The notes beneath the pieces are model-generated. The model was not told the DNA's origin, did no database searches, and saw only the letters and a program-made list of their open reading frames with translations. A stretch of DNA of 64,000 bases from Bradyrhizobium sp. dw_78. Its GTDB lineage: Bacteria; Pseudomonadota; Alphaproteobacteria; Rhizobiales; Xanthobacteraceae. Below, piece after piece: positions 1 through 7,880 of the stretch. The stretch's first letter is position 1. The number at the start of each line of letters is the position of its first letter. The position numbers and the translations under genes were made by a program. The stretch is taken from contig NZ_JAAVUS010000009.1 of assembly GCF_018449525.1 (NCBI RefSeq), forward strand, positions 248,001-312,000, read 5' to 3'.

Positions 1-147
1 GCGTCAAGCGATCTGAAGAACGACCCAAAGGTAATGGACGCCTATGTTGGCCTCACGACCAGCCATGCCGTCACTTGGCGCGAGGAAAGCGGCGACGACA
101 CGTTCGAAGAAACGCCCCTCGAGGCCAGCCAAGGAATAAGAAAATGA
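1..147 (+). CDS. C-terminal end of a Liv-type ABC transporter ATP-binding protein (partial)
   Basis: The window opens inside a reading frame that runs 48 codons to a TGA at 145-147. It contains the stretch NDPKVMDAYVG, which closely resembles the end of LivG/LivF-type branched-chain amino acid transporter ATPases (typically NPKVxEAYLG). About 30 hydrophilic residues follow that ending, which is longer than usual. The stop overlaps the start of the CoA-transferase as ATGA, so the two genes are probably co-transcribed and translationally coupled. The Walker motifs lie outside the window, so the assignment rests on the tail motif and the position alone. Confidence 0.6.
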   Translation, partial: ASSDLKNDPKVMDAYVGLTTSHAVTWREESGDDTFEETPLEASQGIRK

Positions 148-1361
148 TCGGACCCGCCCGCTGCCTGCAGGGTATACGTATCCTGGACGTCACGGTTTTT
201 GAAGCCGGCCCCGCTTGCACTGAGGTACTCGCTTGGCTTGGCGCGGAGGTCATCAAGGTCGAGCATCCCAAAGGAGGAGACGCCGCCCGCAGTTCCTTTG
301 AAGGCAGCAAGCCAGGACAGGATGCGCCCTATTTCCTGATCTACAACGCAAACAAGAAATCGATCACGGCGGATATGAAGTCGCCTGAAGGGCTCTCGCT
401 GATCAAGCGGCTTATTCCGAAGGTCGATGTGTTCATCGAGAACCTTGCCCCGGGCGCAGTGGACAGGCTCGGCCTCGACTATGAGGCTGCAAAGCTCCTC
501 AATCCAGACCTCATCTACGCCCAGATCAAGGGCTTTGGGCCTGGCAGCCAGTACGAGAAGTATCTCGCCTTCGACATGATCACCCAGGCCTTCAGCGGCA
601 TCATGAGCATCAGCGGCGAGCGCGACGGCCCTCCGGTCAAGCCCGGCATCACTCTCGGCGATACCGGCACCGGCATGCTGATTGCCGTCAGCATCCTGGC
701 CTCGCTGTTCAGGCGCGCCCGAGAAGGCGGCGGCGAACGCCTGCAAGTTTCGATGCAGGACGCCATGCTGCAATACATCCGTTCTGCGCTCGGCGCACAA
801 CTTGCTACCGGAAAGCTGTACACCCGAAATGGCTCGAAGGTCGCCGCGAACCCGCCAAGCGGAATCTTCCCCTGCCATCCGGGCGGCAAGAACGACTTCA
901 TCTATATCTACACCGGCCGCGGCAATCGTGCCCATTGGCACCGTCTACTTGAAACCATCGGACGGTCGGATCTGATCGGCGACGAACGCTACGAGACCGC
1001 GACCGAACGCCTGAAGCGCGAGACGGAGATCGATGCCATGATTTCCGACTGGACCAGTCGGCGCGACAAGCGCGAGGCGATGCGCCTTCTCGGCGAGGCC
1101 GGCGTGCCGGCGGGCGCCGTGATGGACACGATGGAAGTTCATCACGACCCCGAACTGGAGCGGCGCAATGTCATGCAGCTCATGCGGCACCCGGTCGTCG
1201 GTCCCATCCGCGTTCCGACATGGCCGGTCAGCCACGACAACCAGTTTGCGTCGGTGCAGCCTTCGCCGCTGCTCGGCGAGCATAACCACAGCATCTACCG
1301 GGAATGGCTTGGCCTCAGCGACGAGGAACTCGAATCGTTACGGGAACGCGGCACGATTTAG
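144..1361 (+). CDS. Family III CoA-transferase (CaiB/BaiF)
   Basis: This 405-residue protein should move CoA from one acyl-CoA to another carboxylic acid in the cytoplasm. The N-terminus reads LQGIRILDVTVFEAGP, the usual opening of the family, and GDTGTGM carries Asp173, which aligns with the catalytic aspartate of formyl-CoA transferase. The length is normal for the family. I chose the ATG at 144 because it is preceded by AAGGAATAAG and overlaps the upstream transporter stop; an in-frame ATG at 75 would add 23 basic residues lying inside the upstream gene. Its place after a Liv transporter gene suggests CoA activation of an imported organic acid. The substrate cannot be told from sequence. 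Confidence 0.93.
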   Translation: MIGPARCLQGIRILDVTVFEAGPACTEVLAWLGAEVIKVEHPKGGDAARSSFEGSKPGQDAPYFLIYNANKKSITADMKSPEGLSLIKRLIPKVDVFIENLAPGAVDRLGLDYEAAKLLNPDLIYAQIKGFGPGSQYEKYLAFDMITQAFSGIMSISGERDGPPVKPGITLGDTGTGMLIAVSILASLFRRAREGGGERLQVSMQDAMLQYIRSALGAQLATGKLYTRNGSKVAANPPSGIFPCHPGGKNDFIYIYTGRGNRAHWHRLLETIGRSDLIGDERYETATERLKRETEIDAMISDWTSRRDKREAMRLLGEAGVPAGAVMDTMEVHHDPELERRNVMQLMRHPVVGPIRVPTWPVSHDNQFASVQPSPLLGEHNHSIYREWLGLSDEELESLRERGTI

Positions 1362-1370
1362 CGTATTCGA

Positions 1371-2192
1371 CTATCGACCTTCAAATTTCGGGGCGCGCTT
1401 TTCGGCAAACGCGAGCGCGCCTTCCCGGTAGTCCTCTGTGTAACGCAGGATCCGGCTGAGATTCTCGGAAATGTTCAAACTGTCCTGAAGGCCCAGTCCG
1501 AGGGAGCGCCGCACCGCCTCCTTGACCGCCTGCACGGCAAGTGGCGCATTGGCGGCGACCGCCGCCGCCAGACCTTCGGCGGACGAATACAATTCCTGCT
1601 GGGGCAGGACGCGATCCACCAGACCGAGCCTCAGCCCCTCCTCCGCGTCGATCTCACGACCGGTGGACAGCAGGTCAATCGTCCGACCATATCCACAGAT
1701 CCGGGAGAGCCAGAACGTCGCTCCGCTGCTCGGCAGCAGTCCGCGCTTGACTTCGGGAAATGCAAACCGCGTGCCCTGCGCGGCGTAGCGAATGTCGCAG
1801 CTCAGATAGAGTTCCAGACCACCACCCATCGTCGCACCATGCGCGGCACCAATGATCGGCTTGTAGCAGTCCGCAGGCGGAATATAATTCAGCGACCTTC
1901 TTTCGCCCGCGCCCGCCTCCTCGTAACCAGGCGGCGCATCCTCGGGGTTCTTCCATCCGAACCCCGGATTGGTCCGCCGCAGGTCCATCCCCGAGCAGAA
2001 GCTCGCGCCCGTACCGGACACGATGGCGACCCGACAGGCACGGTCCTCCATGAACCGCTTCCAGATATCGGTTAGCTGCCGGATCATCTCCGGCGACAGC
2101 GCATTATGTACGCGCGGGCGATCGAGCCGGATATGCGCGACATGCTCGCGGACGACAAGATGAACCTCAGCCGGGAGCGCTTCAGTCTGCAT
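1371..2192 (-). CDS. Enoyl-CoA hydratase/isomerase family protein
   Basis: A 273-residue crotonase-fold protein. It has the oxyanion-hole segment FCSGMDL, then GGGLELYLSCD and FPEVKRGLLP, which supply both glutamates normally used by hydratases. This makes a true hydratase more likely than a dehalogenase- or isomerase-only variant, but the substrate is open. The gene is convergent with the CoA-transferase, with a gap of only 9 bp. Its start overlaps the end of the upstream ABC ATPase gene by 11 bp, so it is the last gene of a four-gene minus-strand operon with the NitT/TauT-type importer. That linkage suggests it processes the CoA thioester of the imported compound. Confidence 0.92.
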   Translation of the reverse strand: MQTEALPAEVHLVVREHVAHIRLDRPRVHNALSPEMIRQLTDIWKRFMEDRACRVAIVSGTGASFCSGMDLRRTNPGFGWKNPEDAPPGYEEAGAGERRSLNYIPPADCYKPIIGAAHGATMGGGLELYLSCDIRYAAQGTRFAFPEVKRGLLPSSGATFWLSRICGYGRTIDLLSTGREIDAEEGLRLGLVDRVLPQQELYSSAEGLAAAVAANAPLAVQAVKEAVRRSLGLGLQDSLNISENLSRILRYTEDYREGALAFAEKRAPKFEGR

Positions 2193-2982
2193 AGGCTGGC
2201 ATGTTCATGGGCCGGGACGAAGCGCTGACCACCTGCTCCTCGACCAGCCTGGTCAGTTGGGCCCGCAAGGCGATGCATTCTGACGAAAGCAGATTGCGCG
2301 GCCGGGCGGGCTCCACGGCAATGATCGAGACGATCCGTCCCGGCCGCGGCGACATCACGACGATACGGTCAGCGAGGTAGATGGCCTCTTCGACACTATG
2401 GGTGACGAATAGAACCGTCTTGCGTTCCTCGAGCCACAATTTCAGGAGATCCTGCTGCATGATGCCGCGGGTGATACTGTCCAGTGCCCCGAACGGCTCA
2501 TCCATCAGCAGCACCTCAGGCTGGTTGGCGAGCACGCGCGCGATGCCGACGCGCTGCTTCATGCCCCCCGAGAGTTCTCGCGGAAATCGGCTTTCAAAGC
2601 CCTTCAAACCGACGCGGTTGATCTGCTCCGTCGCGATATCATGCGCCTTGCGGCGCCCGAGGCGCTGGACCAGAGGGCCGTACATGACATTGCCAAGGAC
2701 GGTCTTCCAGGGAAACAGCGCGTATTCCTGAAACACCAGTCCCCGCTCCCGATGCGGCCCGGCAATCGGCTGTCCATCCATGAACAACGAACCGGTCGAC
2801 GGCTCGATCAGGCCCGCAACCATGCGAAGGAACGTGCTCTTGCCGCAGCCGCTCGGACCCAGAATGCAAATGAACTCGCCCGTGTTTACAAAGAGATCAA
2901 ACGGCTCGAGGGCCTTGACCGCGCCGGCGCCGACGCCGAAATACTTCGTTATACCGTGAGCGACGATCTTCGGCTCAGCCAT
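2182..2982 (-). CDS. ABC transporter ATP-binding protein, NitT/TauT (SsuB-like) family
   Basis: A 266-residue ATPase subunit that powers a cytoplasmic-membrane importer. It shows Walker A GPSGCGKST, the signature LSGGMKQRVGIARVL, Walker B VLLMDEPFGALD and the H-loop VTHSVEEA, in the order and spacing of the nitrate/sulfonate/taurine importer family. I place the start at the ATG at 2982, with GGGAGGG just upstream; the longer frame starting at 3018 lies within the permease gene. It overlaps the permease end by 8 bp and the downstream hydratase start by 11 bp, so the operon is tightly coupled. The family does not tell the substrate. Confidence 0.95.
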   Translation of the reverse strand: MAEPKIVAHGITKYFGVGAGAVKALEPFDLFVNTGEFICILGPSGCGKSTFLRMVAGLIEPSTGSLFMDGQPIAGPHRERGLVFQEYALFPWKTVLGNVMYGPLVQRLGRRKAHDIATEQINRVGLKGFESRFPRELSGGMKQRVGIARVLANQPEVLLMDEPFGALDSITRGIMQQDLLKLWLEERKTVLFVTHSVEEAIYLADRIVVMSPRPGRIVSIIAVEPARPRNLLSSECIALRAQLTRLVEEQVVSASSRPMNMPAYAD

Positions 2983-3808
2983 CGTGCCCTCCCACCGATT
3001 CATGCCAGCGCAGGACATGCTTGGAAACTAATGCCATGATCTGGTCCGACAGGCTTCCGAGAATGCCGACCAGGAACATGCCGGTGATCAGGAGATCGGA
3101 GCGCATCATCAGGCGCGCGTCCCAGATCATGTATCCGACACCGGATTTGGCGCCGATCATTTCGGCGACGACGAGGCCGGCCCAGGAATTGCGGAGGCCC
3201 AGCCGCAAGCCGGTGAATATATTGGGCAGCGCCACCGGCAGGATGATGCGCCAGAGAAGTTCGTGTGGACGGGTCCCGAGCGTGCGCGCTGCCTCGATGT
3301 AGATCTTATCGACCCACTCCACGCCATGCATCGTATTGATCAGGATCGGAACGGCCGCGCCCAGCGCCACCAGGAAAATGGCCGATTTGTCGCCGAGGCC
3401 GAACCAGAGAATGGCGATAGAGATCCACGCCGTGATCGGAATCGGAACCAGCAGCAGCAGCGTCACGTAGGTGAATTTGCGAAAAAGCCGAAACCAGCCG
3501 GTCAGGATTCCGAACGGAACCGCGATTGCCGCCGCGATCGCGAATCCCGACACGCTTCGCACGACACTGGCCCAAAGATTGGTGGCAAGCGTTCCGTCTC
3601 TTAGAACTTCGCTGAAGCCGTGGACAGCGGCCAGCGGCGACGGCAGAAGATAATCTTGAATGTATCCGCAATCAGACCCGAGTTGCCAGCCGCCAAGAAG
3701 CAGGACCGGCAGGGCCGCGTATACCAGGAAGTTGAGGATGACCTTGCGGCCTCCATGCGATGAGGGCTTGGCCGGAGGGCCTGGGGATTTTACCGCAACA
3801 TCGGCCAC
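2975..3808 (-). CDS. ABC transporter permease, NitT/TauT (SsuC/TauC) family
   Basis: A 277-residue inner-membrane subunit with about six hydrophobic segments. The permease EAA loop is visible as EAARTLGTRPHELLWRIILPVALPN, split here by position around residues 175-199, which docks the ATPase. The start is a GTG at 3808 whose first base is the last base of the TAG stop of the upstream substrate-binding gene (TAGTG), a typical coupled junction. The gene lies between the substrate-binding protein and the ATPase, completing a standard three-part importer. Confidence 0.94.
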   Translation of the reverse strand: MADVAVKSPGPPAKPSSHGGRKVILNFLVYAALPVLLLGGWQLGSDCGYIQDYLLPSPLAAVHGFSEVLRDGTLATNLWASVVRSVSGFAIAAAIAVPFGILTGWFRLFRKFTYVTLLLLVPIPITAWISIAILWFGLGDKSAIFLVALGAAVPILINTMHGVEWVDKIYIEAARTLGTRPHELLWRIILPVALPNIFTGLRLGLRNSWAGLVVAEMIGAKSGVGYMIWDARLMMRSDLLITGMFLVGILGSLSDQIMALVSKHVLRWHESVGGHDG

Positions 3809-4806
3809 TAGATGATCTCGCCTGCGGCTTCACGCGCCTGAGGAAGGAAGCGGGTATCGAAAGCCGTGCCGACGTCGAACTCTCCAGCGAAATAATTGGC
3901 GCCGCGCAGCGCCTCCACGACTTTCTGTGCGCGAGCGATGTAATTGTCGTCGATATTGTAGTGAATCGCCGAGTTATCCATCGCCAGGCGAACGACGTCC
4001 TCCTTCATTCGCGTTATTTGCAAGAAGGTCTTGACGAGTTCGTCCGGGTTGCGTTTCGACCAGAGCGTGGCCTTCGCATGCAGCGTCGTCAGAAATTGCG
4101 CGAGTTCAGGCTTCTCGTCGATCGTCTTCTTGGAAAGCGCCACGAGAACCCCAGGGTTGCCGACCTCGGTATCGTAGGAGCCCGGCGCGAGTTCGTTGAC
4201 GAGGCCTGTCTTCAACAGCAACGAACCGTAAGGCTCGGGTGAACAGACCGCATCGACCGTCTTGTTAAGCAGCGATTCAACCTGGGTGTCGGAGGGCAAC
4301 AGGATGTAATTCACCCCCTTGATGGGATCGATGCCTGCCTGGCGAAGCAATTCGCGCAGGATGAGATCCTGATTGGTGCTTTTCGCAACACCGACGTTCT
4401 TGCCGGCAAGCATCTTTACGCTGGTGATGCCGCTGTCCTTGCGAACGGTCAGCCGGGAGCCCTTGCTCCCCGCCGACGCGACGGCACGCACCGGCCGGTT
4501 TCGGCCCACCGCAACCGAACAGGCGATCACGCCCATGTAGCTCATGTCGGTATCGCCCGACAAAAGGGCATCCAGAGCGTCACTGTTGGTAGAGGTCGAG
4601 ATCACGTCGATGGTCAGGCCGGGCGGCGCGACCTTTTCCAGTACGTATCCAGTCGAGTAATTGGGCTCCTTGAACGTCGAAATGCGCAATCTTGAAACCG
4701 GCGACTTGAAATCGCTTTGTGCCAACGCACGACCGAATGAGGTCCCGGCGAGCGCCACAGTCGCGCCTGCCAATAGCGAGCGGCGAGAAAACTGACCGCA
4801 GAACAT
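3808..4806 (-). CDS. ABC transporter substrate-binding protein, NMT1/TauA-like, Tat-exported
   Basis: This 332-residue periplasmic binding protein is the first gene of the minus-strand importer operon. The N-terminus carries a twin-arginine type signal (FSRRSLLAGATVALAG, then an A-x-A-like cleavage region), so it is probably exported folded. The body has the NMT1/THI5-like features of nitrate/taurine/alkanesulfonate-type binding proteins, such as GKNVGVAKSTNQD and VDAVCSPEPYG. I chose the ATG at 4806 because GGGAGGA lies eight bases upstream; the longer frame to 4821 runs through this ribosome binding site. The ligand is unknown. Confidence 0.92.
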   Translation of the reverse strand: MFCGQFSRRSLLAGATVALAGTSFGRALAQSDFKSPVSRLRISTFKEPNYSTGYVLEKVAPPGLTIDVISTSTNSDALDALLSGDTDMSYMGVIACSVAVGRNRPVRAVASAGSKGSRLTVRKDSGITSVKMLAGKNVGVAKSTNQDLILRELLRQAGIDPIKGVNYILLPSDTQVESLLNKTVDAVCSPEPYGSLLLKTGLVNELAPGSYDTEVGNPGVLVALSKKTIDEKPELAQFLTTLHAKATLWSKRNPDELVKTFLQITRMKEDVVRLAMDNSAIHYNIDDNYIARAQKVVEALRGANYFAGEFDVGTAFDTRFLPQAREAAGEII

Positions 4807-5530
4807 TTTGATTCCTCCCACCCGCGAAGCGACTTTCGCGCTTCTATTCGGTTCGTCATCTAAACTGTGACAAGTTTAATTATACAATCTATCAATAGGA
4901 GAATTTGTCAAGCCTCACTCGTCGAACGGCCGATCCAAATGGTCAAACAAAATGTCGCCCCACGACCTGGAGCGGCACTTCGCATCCACCTCGGTTTTGC
5001 AGGTTTCCAGGCAGTTTCTCGCTGTCGACGCGCCGGCTCCGATTCAGGACCTCGTGCGTGGTCGTTGGCGGCGTCCAATCCCAAAGGGATGCTGCAATAG
5101 ACCCAGGCATGAACGATTATTCCCTTGAACTCCGCCACCAAATCCGCTGGCCAGCGCCGCCTCGCCCATGCAGCGAACCTCGAAGGGCTTGCGAAAGACC
5201 GTCGATAATGCGACATTCGCCCTTTGGGAGTTTTTCGATCGAGGCCCAGGCGCCGACCCCAGTACGGCCTGCGGACTATTCTGTCGTGATGGGTGGATCG
5301 CCATCATGAAATCGTCGGCTTTTGCCGCGCCATCGAAATCGTCGGCGCTCGGGCCTGGTCTGGCGCATCTTTATGACGTCGTCGAATTCCTGATTCCACC
5401 ATCGGATTTGCCAGCTTTTGTCCCGGCATGATATTTGGTATTTCGTATGCCTAGCAATGTTGTCCGTCAATCTTACAAGCATTATGCTATTTGCTTGGTT
5501 TGCTAACAGACGACTTAAGGTGAGATTCAG
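4807..5530. other. 724-bp non-coding interval between importer operon and GntR gene
   Basis: I see no supportable gene here. The several short frames on both strands lack recognisable motifs and ribosome binding sites. The interval separates two divergently transcribed units and must hold both promoters. The stretch next to the importer (about 4860-4915) is AT-rich and contains TGACAAG followed about 40 bases later by TTGTCAAG, an imperfect pair that could be a regulator site. The 100 bases before the GntR gene are also AT-rich. Confidence 0.5.
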
Positions 5531-6250
5531 ATGCACGATCAGACAATGCGGGTGGTCCCCCAACCGATGCGGCGGCAGGTCGAGGAAGGCCTGCGTGCGG
5601 CCATCATCAACGGTCGATTCCTACCCGGCGAGCACCTGCCCGACCGCGTGCTGTGCGACCTTTTCGGCGCAAGCCGGGGTGTCGTGCGCGAGGCGGTTCG
5701 CCTGCTCGAGGCGGAAGGACTCATCGTCGTGCAACCGCATCGCGGGCCATTCGTGGCCTTCATATCGGCTGCCGAGGCAGCCCAGATCTACGAAGTTCGC
5801 GCGGTTCTTGAAGCTTTGGCGGGCGAAGGCTTCGCCATACGAGCTTCGGACGAAGAACGCGCCGAACTTAAAGATATATTCGAGGAACTAAAAACAGTGT
5901 CGCCGCAAGCCGGAAAGGACGTGCTGCTCGGAATCAAGAGCCGATTTTACGACGTGCTGCTACGCGGCTCGCGCAACGAATATGCGAAGCTCATGCTGAA
6001 TCAAATACTCAATCGCAACAGCCAGTTGCGAGCAACCTCGCTGGCCGATCCGAAACGGCTTCCCAACGTCGTCAAAGAGATTCAGCGCGTTATGGACGCA
6101 ATCGACCAGCGTGATGCCGAAGGCGCATTCCAGGCTTGCCGGGAATATGTGATCTCAGCATCGAAGGTGACTTTGCGACTCCTGAGAGAAAGAGAGCAAG
6201 CGCGCGTTCATACCTCGAAGGCGGCAGAGGAAATCCCGTCCAACGGCTGA
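5531..6250 (+). CDS. GntR family transcriptional regulator, FadR/FCD type
   Basis: A 239-residue DNA-binding regulator. The winged-helix N-terminus (residues about 15-80) shows the GntR pattern LRAAIINGRFLPGEHL, then LFGASRGVVREAVRLLEAEGLI. An all-helical FCD ligand-binding domain follows (YEVRAVLEALAGEGFAIRA). FCD regulators usually sense small organic acids. The gene is divergent from the importer operon and convergent with the aconitase X operon, so either could be its target; the shared 724-bp upstream interval favours the importer operon and its own promoter. An A/T-rich leader with AAGGTGAG precedes the start. Confidence 0.92.
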   Translation: MHDQTMRVVPQPMRRQVEEGLRAAIINGRFLPGEHLPDRVLCDLFGASRGVVREAVRLLEAEGLIVVQPHRGPFVAFISAAEAAQIYEVRAVLEALAGEGFAIRASDEERAELKDIFEELKTVSPQAGKDVLLGIKSRFYDVLLRGSRNEYAKLMLNQILNRNSQLRATSLADPKRLPNVVKEIQRVMDAIDQRDAEGAFQACREYVISASKVTLRLLREREQARVHTSKAAEEIPSNG

Positions 6251-6299
6251 CGTTATCCCCACGCAAAGTTACCCTGAGCCGGTGCGAACTCCTGCCGCG

Positions 6300-6671
6300 C
6301 TAGCCGCCGGCAAAGCCCTTGCCGGGTTTCCTGTACTCGGGACGCGGCGGGCTGAAGATGTCGAGCACCCGTGCGCCTGCGGGACCTGCGCGCATCGTGT
6401 GCGGTACGCCGCCCGGCGTGCGCCAGAAATCACCCTTCTTGACCGGGATCTCCTCATCGCCCTGGAAGCGGATCGCGGATCCTTCGAGCAGGACTCCCCA
6501 TTGCTCTTCCAGATGTTGGTGCCGGGTGCCCTGGGAATTCGGAGCAATCGTCACGATCGAAAGCATCGCCTGCTCTCCCGAGAAAATCCGGGTCGTAAGA
6601 CCTTCTCCAAGTTCGCGGAACAAGCCGTCATTCGGATTGTCGATATTGTGAAACTCACTTGCCTGGCTCAT
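6300..6671 (-). CDS. Small cupin-domain protein
   Basis: A 123-residue single-domain cupin. The two cupin motifs are visible: GTRHQHLEEQWGVLLEG supplies two histidines and a glutamate, and GVPHTMRAG supplies the last histidine of a metal site. I chose the ATG at 6671 because AAGGAG lies just before it; a longer frame to 6998 lies in the RraA gene on another frame. It is the last gene of the operon AcnX large, AcnX small, RraA, cupin, 16 bp after RraA. Small cupins in catabolic operons often act as isomerases or dioxygenase-like enzymes, but no reaction can be assigned. Confidence 0.88.
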   Translation of the reverse strand: MSQASEFHNIDNPNDGLFRELGEGLTTRIFSGEQAMLSIVTIAPNSQGTRHQHLEEQWGVLLEGSAIRFQGDEEIPVKKGDFWRTPGGVPHTMRAGPAGARVLDIFSPPRPEYRKPGKGFAGG

Positions 6672-6687
6672 CGGTCTTCTCCTTCGA

Positions 6688-7317
6688 TTACGATTTCGAC
6701 GTGACGCCATACGCGCCCTTGTAGGTGCCGTCGGCGATTGATTGAATGATCTGCTCCTCACGCGAGATTTGAGCGTTGACCGCCGCCAACAGTTCGGATG
6801 CTTTCTCCGGCGCGAAGGCCACCACGCCGTCTTCATCGCCGACGATGATATCGCCAGGCATGATGACGGATCCGCCCACGGAAGCCGGGACATTAATCTC
6901 GCCGGGACCGTTCTTGTATGGACCGCGGTGGATCGCGGCGCGCGCATAGCAGCCAAAATCCGATTGGGCGAAGGCAGCTCGATCGCGAATGGCGCCATCG
7001 ATCACGAAGCCGGCCGCGCCGCGTTTTTCAGCGATCGACTTCATGATTTCACCCACCAGCGCGCGACTGATATCGCCACCGCCGTCAACGACGACGACAT
7101 CGCCGGATTTGACGATCTCCAGCGCCTGATGGATGGCCAGATTGTCGCCGGCGCGAGTGCGCACGGTCAGGGCCCGCCCCAACAACGGCCGTCCGGAATG
7201 AAAAGCATGCAATCCGACGGGACCGGGGAGCCGATCCATATTGTCGCTGATCACCGACGTCGGCTTGCCGCGAAATGCTTCGACAAGCGCCGGTAGAGTG
7301 TCTTTACCTGCATTCAT
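6688..7317 (-). CDS. RraA-family protein, probable HMG/CHA-type aldolase or oxaloacetate decarboxylase
   Basis: A 209-residue protein with the RraA/dimethylmenaquinone-methyltransferase-like fold: LGRALTVRTRAGDNLAIHQAL, VVVDGGGDISRALVGEI, GFVIDGAIRDRAAF. Family members in catabolic operons are usually class II pyruvate aldolases (4-hydroxy-4-methyl-2-oxoglutarate or 4-carboxy-4-hydroxy-2-oxoadipate) or oxaloacetate decarboxylases. The conserved D-G-x-I-R-D region that binds the metal and pyruvate group is present. The alternative role as RNase E inhibitor is unlikely given the operon with aconitase X and a cupin. An aldolase acting after a dehydration step is the most natural reading. Confidence 0.9.
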   Translation of the reverse strand: MNAGKDTLPALVEAFRGKPTSVISDNMDRLPGPVGLHAFHSGRPLLGRALTVRTRAGDNLAIHQALEIVKSGDVVVVDGGGDISRALVGEIMKSIAEKRGAAGFVIDGAIRDRAAFAQSDFGCYARAAIHRGPYKNGPGEINVPASVGGSVIMPGDIIVGDEDGVVAFAPEKASELLAAVNAQISREEQIIQSIADGTYKGAYGVTSKS

Positions 7318-7451
7318 ATATCACCTGCCTGAATTCAAATCGTCACGCCGTCGGCGCCGGTCGATGCTGGCATTGGACAGCAGCGCGGCGTTGGCATCGA
7401 TCGCTGATCCCGTTCTTGTGGAGAGACACGCCTGAGATCCAATTCGGCGAC

Positions 7452-7877
7452 CTAAGAGCTTCGTTTGGTAACCGTGACAATCCCGGCATCTGCATCCATG
7501 TCGACGAAATCCCCGCTGCGGATAGCGCGTGTCGGATCCTGATCGAGACCCGCAACGACCGGAATTTCGCCGATGATCGCACCGATCGTCGTCACTCCCT
7601 CCGGATTCACCTGAATGAATGCGACCGGAGCCGTGCCGCGCGAAACCATGTCGTAGATCTTGTACGATCCGCCGGTCGAGCCCTTGCCGGTGAGGAACAC
7701 CAGGACCTTGCCGGTGATGTTGACGCCCTCCAGTTCGTGCCCGGGCTCCGTGACGACGCCCGTCATGTTGTCGACCCCGCCGTTGAAGCTGATCGCTTCC
7801 TTGGTGACGACAGCCTCGCCGGAGGCCTTGCCCTTGACGATCCTGCGTCCTCTCAGAACCAGTTTTTCTGCGGTCAT
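7452..7877 (-). CDS. Aconitase X small (swivel) subunit, DUF126
   Basis: A 141-residue protein matching the swivelling domain of aconitase X: LVLRGRRIVKGKASGEAVV, FNGGVD, then GKGSTGGSYKIYDM, which holds the conserved active-site serine, and a C-terminal DGDFVDMDAD-like ending. In many bacteria and archaea this domain is a separate subunit, as here. It begins 3 bp after the large-subunit stop, so the two are made together. The known activities are cis-3-hydroxy-L-proline dehydratase (bacteria) and mevalonate 5-phosphate dehydratase (archaea). No proline racemase or reductase gene lies nearby to favour the first. Confidence 0.92.
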   Translation of the reverse strand: MTAEKLVLRGRRIVKGKASGEAVVTKEAISFNGGVDNMTGVVTEPGHELEGVNITGKVLVFLTGKGSTGGSYKIYDMVSRGTAPVAFIQVNPEGVTTIGAIIGEIPVVAGLDQDPTRAIRSGDFVDMDADAGIVTVTKRSS

Positions 7878-7880
7878 CGC

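Noticed and set aside
6688..7317. RraA as RNase E inhibitor
   Set aside because: The fold is shared, but the operon with aconitase X and a cupin makes a metabolic aldolase or decarboxylase far more likely.
7588..7602. TCACTCCCTCC, similar to the att core
   Set aside because: It lies inside the aconitase X small-subunit gene and matches only over about 9 bases; the flanking arms are absent.
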